From positions 47,849 to 111,848 of the forward strand of contig NZ_LMCW01000011.1 in the NCBI RefSeq assembly GCF_001424945.1: a DNA stretch of 64,000 nt. Direction: 5' to 3'. This DNA comes from Rhizobium sp. Root1203 (GTDB lineage: Bacteria > Pseudomonadota > Alphaproteobacteria > Rhizobiales > Rhizobiaceae). Made by a program: the position numbers and the translations under genes. The first letter of the stretch is position 1. Each line of letters opens with the position of its first letter. The notes under the pieces were generated by a model. That model was not told the origin of the DNA, searched no databases, and saw only the letters and a program-made list of their open reading frames with translations. Below, one piece after another: positions 1 through 8,370 of the stretch.

Positions 1-422
1 AAACCCGGAAGATCGTCTTCGCTTGGCCACAGGTTGAGGCGGATCATGTCCGGTCGGGTGAGCTGGAAGCTTTCCTTGTTATCAGGCGTGCCGGTGGAGG
101 GGCGGACCTGCTCCTTGAATTCCCAGCCGGCATTGATGCCTTTCGGCATCGGGGTTTTCGCTTTCACCATCGCCGGCAGTTCGAAGAACGTCCATGCCGT
201 GTCGAAGGCGGCGTCGATATCGTCCTGGGCGATGCCGTGATTGTAGACCTGAAAGAAACCGATATCGACAGAGGCCTGCCAGAGCGCATCGGCGATCTCC
301 TGCTTTCGGTTGTCGAAGTCGGAAAGGTCGATGACTGGGATTTCCCGGTAAACGGTGGTGCCCATGCCGCCGATGGTCGCTTCCTTGGCGAGTTCGGCGA
401 GGGTGTCTGTCTGGATGTTCAT
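1..422 (-). CDS. 2-oxoglutarate/Fe(II) oxygenase, isopenicillin N synthase family (3' end outside window)
   Basis: Reading the minus strand from the ATG at 422 gives 140 residues before the window edge. The N-terminal non-haem dioxygenase (DIOX_N) pattern is visible: IPVIDLSDF at about residues 28-36 and GFFQVYNHGI at about 55-64, then a two-Phe segment near 79-80. This family uses Fe(II), O2 and usually 2-oxoglutarate to hydroxylate or oxidise small molecules in the cytoplasm. The HxD...H metal ligands lie in the missing C-terminal half, so activity cannot be judged. It follows an ABC importer on the same strand after about 87 bp, which suggests it acts on the imported compound; the substrate is unknown. 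Confidence 0.85.
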   Translation of the reverse strand, partial: MNIQTDTLAELAKEATIGGMGTTVYREIPVIDLSDFDNRKQEIADALWQASVDIGFFQVYNHGIAQDDIDAAFDTAWTFFELPAMVKAKTPMPKGINAGWEFKEQVRPSTGTPDNKESFQLTRPDMIRLNLWPSEDDLPG

Positions 423-509
423 ACCATTCTCCATGAGCGAATGCCGGCGAACCGGCGGTTGAGGAGCAATGTCCGGGGCAGGGCCCGACTGCTTCTACTC
501 CGGATGGGG

Positions 510-1361
510 TTAGCCGTTCTTCGGCAGGCTCCAGGGAAAGAGGAGCTTCTGCGTCAGGACTACGGCCTGAAACAGCAAGAGCGACATTGCGGCGAGCACC
601 AGCAGGCCGGCCCACGCCTGCGGCAGCTTGAACAGCGAGGTCGAGAGCTGGATGAAATAACCGACACCGGCTTCCGATGCGCAGAACTCCGCAACGACGG
701 CGCCGATGATGGCAAGGGTGATAGAGATTTTCAACGCCGAGAAAATGTAAGGCACCGCGAACGGCAGGCGGATCTGGGTGATCTCGCGGAAGCCAGAGGC
801 GCGCAGGCTGCGCGACAGCTCGATCAGCTCCGGCGGCGTCGCGGCAAGGCCCGTTGCCGTGGAGACGACGAGCGGAAAGAAAGTGATGAGGCAGGTGATG
901 ACAATGCGCGGCGCATCGCCGGCCCCGAGCACCACGATGATGATCGGCGCAATCGCCACCACCGGCGTCGACTGCACGACGACAAGCAGCGGATAGAGCG
1001 TTCGCGACAGGAACGGCGAGCGCATCATGACGACGGCAAGCGGAATGGCGATGACGATGGACATCGCATAACCGATCAGCGCCACCCGCAACGTCGCGGT
1101 GATGTGGCCCACCCAGCGCTCGAAGCCGATGGAGGAGAACGAGCCGAGGATAGCGCTCGGCGGCGGCAGCAGATAGGTCGGGATCGATAGGAGCCGCGCC
1201 GCCGCTTCCCACAGCAACACCGTGCTGATTAGGGCCGCTGCGGTCGTGATGCCCGGAAATGCCAGCATCTGTTTCAGGAGAGCGACCGGCGTACGGCTCT
1301 GCATGACGTCATGCCGCATGACGGAGGAGGAGAAGATCGCGGAGGTAATCGGTGAGGTCAT
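510..1361 (-). CDS. ABC transporter permease, SsuC/TauC/ThiX type
   Basis: An inner-membrane permease of about 283 residues with roughly six hydrophobic segments and the BPD_transp_1 fold. The cytoplasmic EAA-type loop is seen as ELSRSLRASGFREITQIRLP. It should pair with the ATPase encoded just upstream. The ATG at 1361 is preferred because AAAGGA lies upstream of it; this start overlaps the ATPase gene by about 53 bp. ATGs at 1319 or 1304 would reduce or remove the overlap, and a GTG at 1394 is also in frame. Relatives move sulfonates, nitrate or pyrimidine precursors; the sequence does not tell which. Confidence 0.88.
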   Translation of the reverse strand: MTSPITSAIFSSSVMRHDVMQSRTPVALLKQMLAFPGITTAAALISTVLLWEAAARLLSIPTYLLPPPSAILGSFSSIGFERWVGHITATLRVALIGYAMSIVIAIPLAVVMMRSPFLSRTLYPLLVVVQSTPVVAIAPIIIVVLGAGDAPRIVITCLITFFPLVVSTATGLAATPPELIELSRSLRASGFREITQIRLPFAVPYIFSALKISITLAIIGAVVAEFCASEAGVGYFIQLSTSLFKLPQAWAGLLVLAAMSLLLFQAVVLTQKLLFPWSLPKNG

Positions 1362-2082
1362 GGATGGCCTTGTCCTTTGCAGTTTCAGGGCCACGCGGGC
1401 GGCCGACGGGAACGGTGACTTCGGTCAGGATCGAGCCCGGCCTTCCGGTCATTACCAGCACGCGGTCGGACAGCAGCGCCGCCTCGCTGACGGAGTGGGT
1501 GATGAAGACGACGGTCTTCGGACGCTCAGAAAAGATGCGCACCAGATCGAAGCCCATCACCTCGCGCGTCAGGGCATCCAGCGCCGAGAAGGGTTCGTCC
1601 ATCAGCAGGATATCCGGGTCCATGAGCAGCGCGCGGGCAATGCCGACACGCTGCTGCATGCCGCCGGAGAGTTCGTCCGGCAGGCGCTTCGCAAAGCCGG
1701 AAAGTCCGACCATCCTCAGCAGCTCGCTCGCTCGCTCGCGCTCCTCTGCGGTCACCCGGCCTGTCTTATGACGGGCGGGAAAGACGACATTTTCTTCAAC
1801 GGTGGCCCAGGGAAGCAGTGTCGGCTTCTGGAAGACGATGCCGATGTCGTCACGCGGGGCCGTCACAGGCAGGCCGAACACCTCAACCGAGCCGGACGTC
1901 GGCTTCAACAGGCCGGCGATCATCCGCAGCAGCGTGGATTTCCCGCAACCCGATGGGCCGAGGATCGAGACGAACTCATGCCGGGCCACATCGAAACCGA
2001 CGTCGCGCAGCGCTTCAGTGCGCCCGGAGCGGGTTTCGAAAACCTGTCCCAGCCGGTCGAAGCGGATAGCGGGCATCGCCAT
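1309..2082 (-). CDS. ABC transporter ATP-binding protein, SsuB/TauB type
   Basis: A 257-residue ABC ATPase. Walker A GPSGCGKST is at residues 42-50, the Q-loop Gln near 85, the signature LSGGMQQRV at 138-146, Walker B DILLMDEP at 157-164 and the switch His near 196. These are complete, so it should power the adjacent permease. The gene sits between the binding-protein gene (5 bp upstream) and the permease, the usual SsuA-B-C-like order. Confidence 0.92.
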   Translation of the reverse strand: MAMPAIRFDRLGQVFETRSGRTEALRDVGFDVARHEFVSILGPSGCGKSTLLRMIAGLLKPTSGSVEVFGLPVTAPRDDIGIVFQKPTLLPWATVEENVVFPARHKTGRVTAEERERASELLRMVGLSGFAKRLPDELSGGMQQRVGIARALLMDPDILLMDEPFSALDALTREVMGFDLVRIFSERPKTVVFITHSVSEAALLSDRVLVMTGRPGSILTEVTVPVGRPRGPETAKDKAIHDLTDYLRDLLLLRHAA

Positions 2083-2087
2083 GGCGA

Positions 2088-3077
2088 CTACTCCGTTACA
2101 GCGAAGGTGCGGTTGACCATGGTTTCCGGATCGAGCTTGGCCGCGTCGATGCCCTGCGCTTCAGAGACACGGCGCCATGTTTCGGCGAGGCGGACGGTTT
2201 CGAAGACGCCGAGGCCGTCCTTCTCCGTCACTTCATTGAAGATCAGCGGAATCGTGTCTTTGAGCGAACCTTGGACATCTTCCGAGCCGAGTTCCGGTAC
2301 AATGGCGGTGACAGCCGCGGCAGCCTTCTCGGGATTTTCCTTTGCGAACACGACCGATTTCCTGTAGGCGGCGACGAAGCGGGCGGCAACCTGAGGGCGC
2401 TTGGCCAGGAAATCATCGCTGGCGATGAGAGATGCGGAGTAGAGTTCGAGACCGGCTGCGGACCACGGCAGCGCTACGATCTCCTTGCCAGCTTCCTTGC
2501 CCTGATTGCTGTAGCGCGTCAGGTCGGTCATCCAGGCGATGATGCCGTCGGCATTGCCAGTCATCAGCATCGGGCCGAGCGCGCCGGGTTCGGCCTTGAT
2601 AAGCTTCACATCCGCCATATCGATCCCGGCATCCTTTAGCACCAGCGGCAGGTAGACATTCGACGATGTGAAGGGGGACGTGGCGATCGTCTTGCCCTTG
2701 ACGTCGGCTACGCTTGCGATGGAGCCGCCCTTTGCGACATAGAAGGCATGCGGGCCCTTGTTGAACAGCGACATGACCGCCGTGACCTTGACGCCTTCAT
2801 TGGCGCGGGCGGCCATCAGGGCGCCGATATCCGAAACGCCAATGTCGGAGGATCCGGCAGCAAGGCGCGAGATTGCGTCGGTCGAGCCGCGTCCGGAAGC
2901 GATCTCCACCTCAAGGCCGGCTTCCGAACAGAAGCCTTCATGGATGCAGACATAGATCGGCGCCTTGTCGCCGCCCGGCAGCCAGTCGAGCTGAAAAATC
3001 ACCTTGTCGGCGGCGGATGCGGCGCCGGCGGAAAGGGTTGCGGCAAGTGCATAGGAGGCAAGCTTGGTGCGAGACAT
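2088..3077 (-). CDS. ABC transporter substrate-binding protein, NMT1/THI5-like (SsuA family)
   Basis: A 329-residue periplasmic protein with a Sec signal peptide ending near AASA at residues 19-22. The NMT1/SsuA-like fold follows, with early FQLDWLPGGDKAPIYV and the GSTDAISRLAAGSSDIGVSD region typical of thiamine-precursor and alkanesulfonate binders. It is the first gene of a minus-strand operon with the ATPase, the permease and an oxygenase. The ligand cannot be assigned: the family covers pyrimidines, sulfonates, taurine and aromatic compounds. Confidence 0.9.
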   Translation of the reverse strand: MSRTKLASYALAATLSAGAASAADKVIFQLDWLPGGDKAPIYVCIHEGFCSEAGLEVEIASGRGSTDAISRLAAGSSDIGVSDIGALMAARANEGVKVTAVMSLFNKGPHAFYVAKGGSIASVADVKGKTIATSPFTSSNVYLPLVLKDAGIDMADVKLIKAEPGALGPMLMTGNADGIIAWMTDLTRYSNQGKEAGKEIVALPWSAAGLELYSASLIASDDFLAKRPQVAARFVAAYRKSVVFAKENPEKAAAAVTAIVPELGSEDVQGSLKDTIPLIFNEVTEKDGLGVFETVRLAETWRRVSEAQGIDAAKLDPETMVNRTFAVTE

Positions 3078-4022
3078 GGGCGACCTTTCGCAATTATTGT
3101 TCGGTTTTTACGGACGGATAAAGATCGGCGATGCGCTTTGTGTCGAAGCCATCCGCGACGATCTTGGCAACTGCGCAATCGCGTTGTTCAGAACGCTTGC
3201 TGCTCAGGCATGCAAAGCAAGGATGCGCGCGAATGCGATTGGATCCAGCGGCGGTGATCTGAGCCAAATCATTGTTTTTACCGTTCATGCGGACATTTCC
3301 TCGACAGAATTACCCGTCGAGCAATGTCCAGAACCAAGGCTCAGACCGCTTCTACTCGCAAGTTCTTTGTGTCATTAAAATCGGCGCATTTGCAAGTTTT
3401 TTAACGCGACAATTCGTATGCCTAAAATGCAGGCATAATCCCTTGCTTTTGTGCTTGCCGCCATTATTCACCAACCGAAACTTTGATTTTAAAGGCGAAA
3501 TTGCGGCATGATGATTGACGAAAATGCCGAACGAATTAGCGTACTAATATTTAGAACGCTCGGCACGGAAATCTCTTGCTGTGTAGTTTACCCGGCAATC
3601 ATTTTTGACCAATATTGGAGACGAGCTCTATAAAGCTGATGCCTATTCGATGCGCAGTGCGGAGGCGAAGCCTCCCCCCGGCGCCCAACGATGGGCGGCA
3701 GGGACTAACTAGAAGCGCCACAACGTTGGTTGGCAACTAAATGCGCGCTGGCCGTCTGCGGGCCCGCGATTTGACCATGACGCTGCTTGGCGCATTCGTG
3801 ACGCTCGCGCCGCGCGTTCTTTTCAGCAGTTTTCGGCCTCTCACCAATTTGCCCAATAGCGGGCAGAACACCGCGTGCTGCGACCCTCGTTGTCAAGGCC
3901 GACGACGTCGGGACGAACCATCAGAAAGGATGCGCTGGGATTTGCGGGGAAAACCCCAGCCATCCGTTGCAGGGTCCCGTGTTGTCGAAGATGCTGCTCC
4001 GAGACATGAGGAGTATTCACAA
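3078..4022. other. Intergenic region with two tandem hairpins, no clear gene
   Basis: The part from about 3300 to 3650 is AT-rich and probably carries the promoter of the minus-strand ABC operon, but I cannot fix a -35/-10 pair. Two dyads stand next to each other: GGAGGC-GAA-GCCTCC at 3661-3675 and CGCCC-N6-GGGCG at 3682-3697. Short open frames here look like chance readings. It separates the ABC operon from the repC locus. Confidence 0.5.
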
Positions 4023-4265
4023 ATGAAGTCTGGCCTTGCGACAATCACGATTGAGGACGACGGCCACAGCGAACACGTCGCCTACGAACTCGCCGACCAG
4101 ACCGGTCTACTGTTTGGCGCACGAGAGCTTCTTGTCAGAGCCAAGCAGGCGAAAGTTGTGCGCATGGCGCTTCTGACAAGCCGCCTGGAACATGCGATCC
4201 GCATCGAAAATCTCGATGAGAGCTGCGCTCACTTCTCGATCCTCCAAAATACCAAGCGGCCCTAG
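4023..4265 (+). CDS. Hypothetical protein, 80 residues
   Basis: An ATG at 4023 is preceded by a good Shine-Dalgarno (GAGGAGT, about 8 bases upstream) and opens an 80-residue frame. The protein is soluble, with no signal peptide or membrane segment. It has a mixed acidic N-terminus (ITIEDDGHSEHVAYELADQ) and a helical middle (ELLVRAKQAKVVRMALLTSR). I do not recognise the family. The longer frame starting at 3741 has poor amino-acid composition before residue 95, so the internal start is chosen. Confidence 0.45.
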   Translation: MKSGLATITIEDDGHSEHVAYELADQTGLLFGARELLVRAKQAKVVRMALLTSRLEHAIRIENLDESCAHFSILQNTKRP

Positions 4266-4445
4266 GAAAGGGCCCTGCCTGTCATCGATCGCTATTCCTG
4301 TTACGAACCCGGACGATTTCAAATCGTCATCACGGTCTTCTCCTGGGAGGGAATGAAGAGGATGGAACTGGTAACAGCCTGGCGCCAGTCACGGCGACCG
4401 ATCGGATCTGTTGGAATGAAAAAGTTCGAGCGTATTGTTAAGTCG

Positions 4446-5657
4446 TCAGGTCCGCGCCGCGGCAAACCCATTTGCACGCAGAAGAACCATAAGCATTGGC
4501 CCCAGCGAAAATTCGCCCCGTTCGGTTCGACGCGTCAAATCACGCAGGTAGCCACCAGCCGAGTTGATATGGCCACCGCGTTCCAGGATAGCGGCTATCG
4601 CCACCGCCGCATTTTCAGGTCCCATGACATCACAGGCATCCTGGTACGCTGACGCGCTTACCCCCAGCATTGAGCGAACGACTACAGCCGCCGTCATGAG
4701 GTCGCGCCAACTGGAAACACTCCCCCCAGGCCCGTATGCGGCAATGTCCGGGCACCCCTTCAACACAAGTCCCAATGGGAAGGCGCGTGTCGCTTCTTTC
4801 CTCGTCCTCACCTTTTCGCTCGGCGGCTCCCCCTGTTCTTTTTCAGAGCTGGGTTCAAGTTCATAGGGAGATTCGGTATTTGAATTCTGTTTGTGATGCT
4901 GAAAATGAGCATCATTGGCGCTGATATTTTGAGCTTTTTCCCGAGTTTCCAGCGCGTTGAGGACTTCTTCGCGTAGCAGCTCCATTTCCTGAAGCAGCGA
5001 TTTGACATCGGCAAGCGCCGGGTTGCGGGTCATCCTACCCACAAGGCGGATATAGACGTCTTCGATCATCGTCCAGTCGCCAGCGGCGCCCTCCTCGACC
5101 GCCGCAGAGATGAGTTTGCGAACGTCACGCCGGCATATGGTGAGGTTTTCTTTTGCACTTCGAAGCGCCACGCGATCGGCAACCACCTCCTGCGCTATCA
5201 TGGCAAGCTCCTCGGAGCGCATCAGAAGCGGCGAGATGTCAAAGCCGAACGCGTTCTCGATCTCGCCTGCTTTGTCCTTGCGGGCAAAGCGCTTCCCGTT
5301 GGCACTATCCTTGCGCACGATCAGACCCGCCTCGATCAGCAGGGCTAAGTGCCGGCGCAGGGTCGCGCCTGCAATGCCATGGGCGCGAAGCGCCAGTTGT
5401 GCGTTGGAGGGAAAGACAATCAATTGTGCATCCTGGCGCAGTTCATTGTCTGGATGGAAGCTCAAAAGCGCATCCAGCACGGCCAGGCTGCGATCCTGCA
5501 AGCCGAGATGTTCTCTGGCTTCTGAAGCGTCTCGAAAGACCCTCCATTTATCCGCCGACTTGCCAGGCTCGATCTCGGCAACGGACAGCTGCCGTTCGAC
5601 CAAGGCAAGCGTCATCGGCCGCCGCCCAAAGGGCGTCGTCACACTTCCACTCCGCAT
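4446..5657 (-). CDS. repC: Replication initiator RepC (repABC family)
   Basis: A protein of about 403 residues, the usual RepC length. It has the RepC N-terminal landmark TTPFGRRPMTLALV followed by a predicted winged-helix DNA-binding region (LGLQDRSLAVLDALLSFHP, then ARKDKAGEIENAFGFDISPLL). RepC binds the origin inside its own coding sequence and starts plasmid replication. The ATG at 5657 is chosen over an in-frame GTG at 5666 because GGAAGG sits at proper spacing before the ATG. The frame is open throughout. An antisense RNA gene lies directly upstream on the other strand, as in Ti and Ri plasmids, but repA and repB are broken, so partition and RepA/RepB autoregulation would have to come from elsewhere. 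Confidence 0.92.
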   Translation of the reverse strand: MRSGSVTTPFGRRPMTLALVERQLSVAEIEPGKSADKWRVFRDASEAREHLGLQDRSLAVLDALLSFHPDNELRQDAQLIVFPSNAQLALRAHGIAGATLRRHLALLIEAGLIVRKDSANGKRFARKDKAGEIENAFGFDISPLLMRSEELAMIAQEVVADRVALRSAKENLTICRRDVRKLISAAVEEGAAGDWTMIEDVYIRLVGRMTRNPALADVKSLLQEMELLREEVLNALETREKAQNISANDAHFQHHKQNSNTESPYELEPSSEKEQGEPPSEKVRTRKEATRAFPLGLVLKGCPDIAAYGPGGSVSSWRDLMTAAVVVRSMLGVSASAYQDACDVMGPENAAVAIAAILERGGHINSAGGYLRDLTRRTERGEFSLGPMLMVLLRANGFAAART

Positions 5658-5716
5658 TTCCGTCACCTTCCAAAAGGCAAAAGAAACGAGCTCACCAAAA
5701 ACGATGCCAATGACGC

Positions 5717-5745
5717 TTGACTGTGATTCGGGGAAGTGCGATTCT
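5717..5745 (+). promoter_or_regulatory. Sigma-70-like promoter of the repC antisense RNA
   Basis: TTGACT at 5717-5722 and GATTCT at 5740-5745 are separated by 17 bp on the plus strand, facing away from repC. The spacing is ideal and the position matches the ctRNA promoter in the repB-repC gap of repABC plasmids. The -10 box is imperfect. The assignment is from sequence alone. Confidence 0.6.
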
Positions 5746-5751
5746 CAGGCT

Positions 5752-5806
5752 GCTTAGACCTTTGAGAGAGGCTTCCACGGCGGCGACGTTTGGTGGCCTT
5801 TTTCTT
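5752..5806 (+). ncRNA. Counter-transcribed RNA (incA/RepE type) controlling repC
   Basis: About 55 nt expected from the promoter at 5717-5745 to the T-tract at 5799-5803 and following. The 3' part folds as a bulged stem (CCAC at 5775-5778 with GTGG at 5793-5796, extended by GG at 5770-5771 with CC at 5797-5798) followed by T5CT4, a Rho-independent end. Size, strand and position agree with the 50-60 nt ctRNAs of pTi (RepE) and Rhizobium repABC plasmids. Those bind the repC leader, cause early termination or block the repC ribosome site, and act as incompatibility factors. Confidence 0.65.
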
Positions 5807-5813
5807 TTGCGGT

Positions 5814-5912
5814 TCAGTCTACGTTAGATGCTTCGTCAAGGACCTGCGAATAGATCGCATCCCAATTTCTCGACAGAAAATCGCCAAAGCGCGTGGCGTT
5901 TTTCGATTTCAT
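5814..5912 (-). pseudogene. repB 3'-end remnant
   Basis: A minus-strand frame of 32 codons ends at the TGA at 5814-5816, immediately upstream of the ctRNA/repC region where repB normally ends. It contains TRFGDFLSRNWDAIYSQVLD, which resembles the C-terminal end of RepB proteins (pattern FxxFLxxxLxxLY). The rest of RepB, including the ParB-like DNA-binding part, is absent. A second minus-strand frame reaching a TGA that overlaps this ATG contains NLFEGLVDFQDDPERAMQSL, whose origin I cannot place. Confidence 0.5.
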
Positions 5913-6058
5913 AGAGATTGCATCGCTCTTTCCGGATCGTCCTGGAAATCTACCAGTCCTTCAAACAGGTTCTTTCCAGGTCGCCCGGTTTATGGAGGAG
6001 GGTTCGACCTCATAAGCATCTGCTTTGTAATGCCGGCGTCAGACACCGCCGTCGATTT

Positions 6059-6388
6059 GACCCATCTGATACTTCAACCTGAATTCGTGAAACATCGTTG
6101 ACATGAAACCGACCCTCTTGGCCTGTGGCACCCGGTCGGCTCGTCACGCGTAAGACGTTTGAGGGGATCGCTCTTACCCTCAAGATGAAGCTTCTTCAGT
6201 GTGCTTTGCGAAACGCCGACGTAGCTGGCGACCTTGGCCAAGCGAAAGATCCGGAGCGTTTTTCTTCCACTCGGTGGTAATCGCTGCTCGCTCAGCAGAT
6301 GAACTCTCTTGGAAATAAGATTCCCCAGGATCTGATCCTCAAAGTGGACGGCGACGGGACTTTGCGACGAAGCCGATTTAGCATTCAT
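6059..6388 (-). pseudogene. repA 5'-end remnant (truncated and frameshifted)
   Basis: The minus-strand ATG at 6388 opens 104 codons whose N-terminus looks like RepA: RKTLRIFRLAKVASYVGVSQ, then a KLHLEGK element as in the RepA helix-turn-helix. After EGK the frame degenerates. A +1 shift gives GQEGRFHVNDV, similar to the GRR-Y-x-DI segment that should follow. The ATPase (Walker A) part of this ParA-type protein is missing entirely. A deletion of about 2 kb relative to an intact repAB is implied, leaving repA' and a repB tail in front of repC. Confidence 0.6.
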
Positions 6389-6756
6389 ATGAGAGATGCT
6401 TTCAGATAACGGATTTCGGCCAAAACAGCCTTCTCGCCGTTATTATGTCCGCTTCGCAGGATCCAACAAGAGCTTTAAGGCTAACAGCAACTTAGCCAAC
6501 GCGTCTTGACCAGGGTATGAGGTGCCTGAAATGTCACCATTTTGCTAGTTATTTCCCGTACTTATAGGCCGAATGCCGACTTTGTCGTTCGAGGTACGTT
6601 CTAGGGTGAATCTTACAGGACGAAGTTAGCGCAAGGCGAGACCCTGTCGATCTGATTTATGCGACGCCCCCATCCGGCACTTGTATGATTCTACAACTGC
6701 ACCCTGCTGACGATCTGTGCTGATTTAACCGTCGACCACTAACGACGGAGAAATTC
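6389..6756. other. Intergenic region between repA remnant and traI
   Basis: No gene is seen. In Ti-type plasmids this divergent gap holds the repA promoters and the tra box that drives traI-trb. The only clear symmetric element is the palindrome at 6679-6698, described separately. Confidence 0.5.
6679..6698. promoter_or_regulatory. Putative lux/tra-box-like palindrome upstream of traI
   Basis: An imperfect 20-bp palindrome with perfect arms TTGTA (6681-6685) and TACAA (6692-6696) lies about 60-80 bp before the traI start. TraR-type activators bind 18-20 bp dyads in this position. It does not match the classical Ti tra box, so assignment rests on symmetry and location. Confidence 0.4.
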
Positions 6757-7383
6757 ATGCAGATTCTCGCAATCTCCACGCCGCGTACTGTTCAAGAGGC
6801 TGAGTTGCTTCAAAGGCACCACCAGCTGCGCGCCCGAGTATTTTCGGATCGGCTCGGCTGGGAGGTTCTCGTTGTCGACGGCGGTGAGGCCGACGTCTTC
6901 GATCAACACCGGCCGACCTATATTCTTGCCGTCTCCGAAAGCGGCAGGGTTGTGGGATGCGCTCGCCTCCTTCCTGCAACTGGTCCCACGATGGTTTTGG
7001 ACGTTTTCCCTGCGCTCCTTCCCGACGGCCAGCTGAAAGCTCATCCCGCGATGATCGAAAGCTCCCGTTTCTGCGTGGATACATCACTCGCCGAGGGAAA
7101 GGGGGAAGGTTCTATCCATGAGGCCACGTTCATCATGTTCGCGGGCATTATCGAATGGTCGATGGCAAACGGCTACACTGAAATCGTCACGGTCACGGAT
7201 CTTCGTTTCGAGCGAATACTTGCCCGGGTCGGCTGGCCGCTGCGCCGTATCGGTGAACCGAAGAAGATCGGAGTGACGATGGCTGTCGCTGGTATCTTGT
7301 CGGTAAACTCAGAGGTCTTTTTGAAGCTTCGACCTGGCGGCTACCGCTCGCAGATCAAGAGCTGTCTCGGCCGGGTAGCGTAG
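6757..7383 (+). CDS. traI: Acyl-homoserine lactone synthase TraI (LuxI family)
   Basis: A 208-residue cytoplasmic enzyme that joins S-adenosylmethionine with an acyl-ACP chain to make an acyl-homoserine lactone. The invariant LuxI residues are present: R25, F29, W35 (in RVFSDRLGW), D46, D49, R70 (GCARLLP), and E101 with R104 (IESSRF). It is the first gene of the traI-trb operon and ends 9 bp before trbB, the arrangement of Ti and related plasmids where the signal made here activates TraR and switches on transfer. The acyl chain cannot be read from the sequence. Confidence 0.95.
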   Translation: MQILAISTPRTVQEAELLQRHHQLRARVFSDRLGWEVLVVDGGEADVFDQHRPTYILAVSESGRVVGCARLLPATGPTMVLDVFPALLPDGQLKAHPAMIESSRFCVDTSLAEGKGEGSIHEATFIMFAGIIEWSMANGYTEIVTVTDLRFERILARVGWPLRRIGEPKKIGVTMAVAGILSVNSEVFLKLRPGGYRSQIKSCLGRVA

Positions 7384-7392
7384 GAGACCTTC

Positions 7393-8370
7393 GTGACACC
7401 GCTTCGCTCCCATCCCAGGCTCGTGCGCAAACTTCAGGAGGCGCTCGGCGATCAGCTCTGCGCTGCCCTCGATGACACCAGCGTCGTCGAAATCATGCTG
7501 AACCCCGGCGGCAAGCTCTTCATCGAGCGGCTCGGGCACGGCGTGGCACCTGCCGGTGAGATGTCATCCGCGGCTGCGGAAACGGTGATTGGCACGGTCG
7601 CCCACGCGCTCCAATCCGAGGTCGATGCCGACCAGCCGATCGTTTCCGGGGAACTACCGATCGGAGGTCACCGCTTTGAGGGATTGCTTCCTCCGGTCGT
7701 CGCCGGGCCCGCATTCACGATCCGCAGACGCGCATCTCGTCTCATCTCTCTTGATAGTTATGTTTGTTCGGGCGTCATGTCCGAGGCGCAGGCACGCATC
7801 ATTCGCAGCGCCATCGGCTCGCGCCTGAACATCATCATTTCCGGTGGCACTGGCTCCGGTAAAACAACGCTTGCCAACGCCGTCATCGACGAGATCGTAA
7901 GAGAGGCGCCGCAGGACCGGCTTGTCATCTTAGAGGATACTGCCGAGATCCAGTGTGCGGCCGAAAATGCCGTCCTGCTACACACAAGCGATGCGGTCGA
8001 CATGGCCCGGCTTCTAAAGGCGACAATGCGTTTGCGTCCCGATCGTATCCTGGTCGGCGAGGTTCGTGATGGTGCTGCGCTGACGCTCCTGAAAGCATGG
8101 AATACCGGCCATCCGGGTGGAGTTGCGACGATCCACTCGAACACGGCGACCTCGGCCCTTCGTCGGCTGGAACAATTAACGGCTGAAGCGAGTCACCAGC
8201 CAATGCAAGAGGTTATTGGCGAGGCAGTGGATCTCATCGTTTCGATCGAACGCACGTCTCGAGGCCGGCGGGTTCGTGATGTCATCCACGTCGAACGCTT
8301 CGCCAACGGCCGATACGAAATCGAATCCGATCAACCGACCGAAGAACAGGAAGCGCGCCATGTTGCGTAA
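7393..8370 (+). CDS. trbB: Conjugal transfer ATPase TrbB
   Basis: A 325-residue secretion ATPase of the VirB11/PilT class. Walker A GGTGSGKT is at residues 151-158, followed by an Asp-box-like [10 protein letters not shown], Walker [17 protein letters not shown] and a His-containing [10 protein letters not shown] segment. It forms a hexamer at the cytoplasmic base of the mating channel. The GTG start follows traI directly, and the gene overlaps trbC by 11 bp. Confidence 0.95.
   Translation: MTPLRSHPRLVRKLQEALGDQLCAALDDTSVVEIMLNPGGKLFIERLGHGVAPAGEMSSAAAETVIGTVAHALQSEVDADQPIVSGELPIGGHRFEGLLPPVVAGPAFTIRRRASRLISLDSYVCSGVMSEAQARIIRSAIGSRLNIIISGGTGSGKTTLANAVIDEIVREAPQDRLVILEDTAEIQCAAENAVLLHTSDAVDMARLLKATMRLRPDRILVGEVRDGAALTLLKAWNTGHPGGVATIHSNTATSALRRLEQLTAEASHQPMQEVIGEAVDLIVSIERTSRGRRVRDVIHVERFANGRYEIESDQPTEEQEARHVA

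Noticed and set aside
82..1212. Long minus-strand frame of 376 codons over the permease and oxygenase genes
   Set aside because: It is rich in Arg, His and Ala and is an out-of-frame shadow of the permease and the 2-oxoglutarate oxygenase, both of which have clear motifs.
1222..2367. Plus-strand frame of 381 codons
   Set aside because: Antisense to the ABC ATPase and binding-protein genes; no ribosome site and no domain.
3741..4022. Upstream extension of the 80-residue plus-strand gene
   Set aside because: The first 94 residues are Arg/Pro/Cys-rich and unlike a protein; the internal ATG at 4023 has a proper Shine-Dalgarno.
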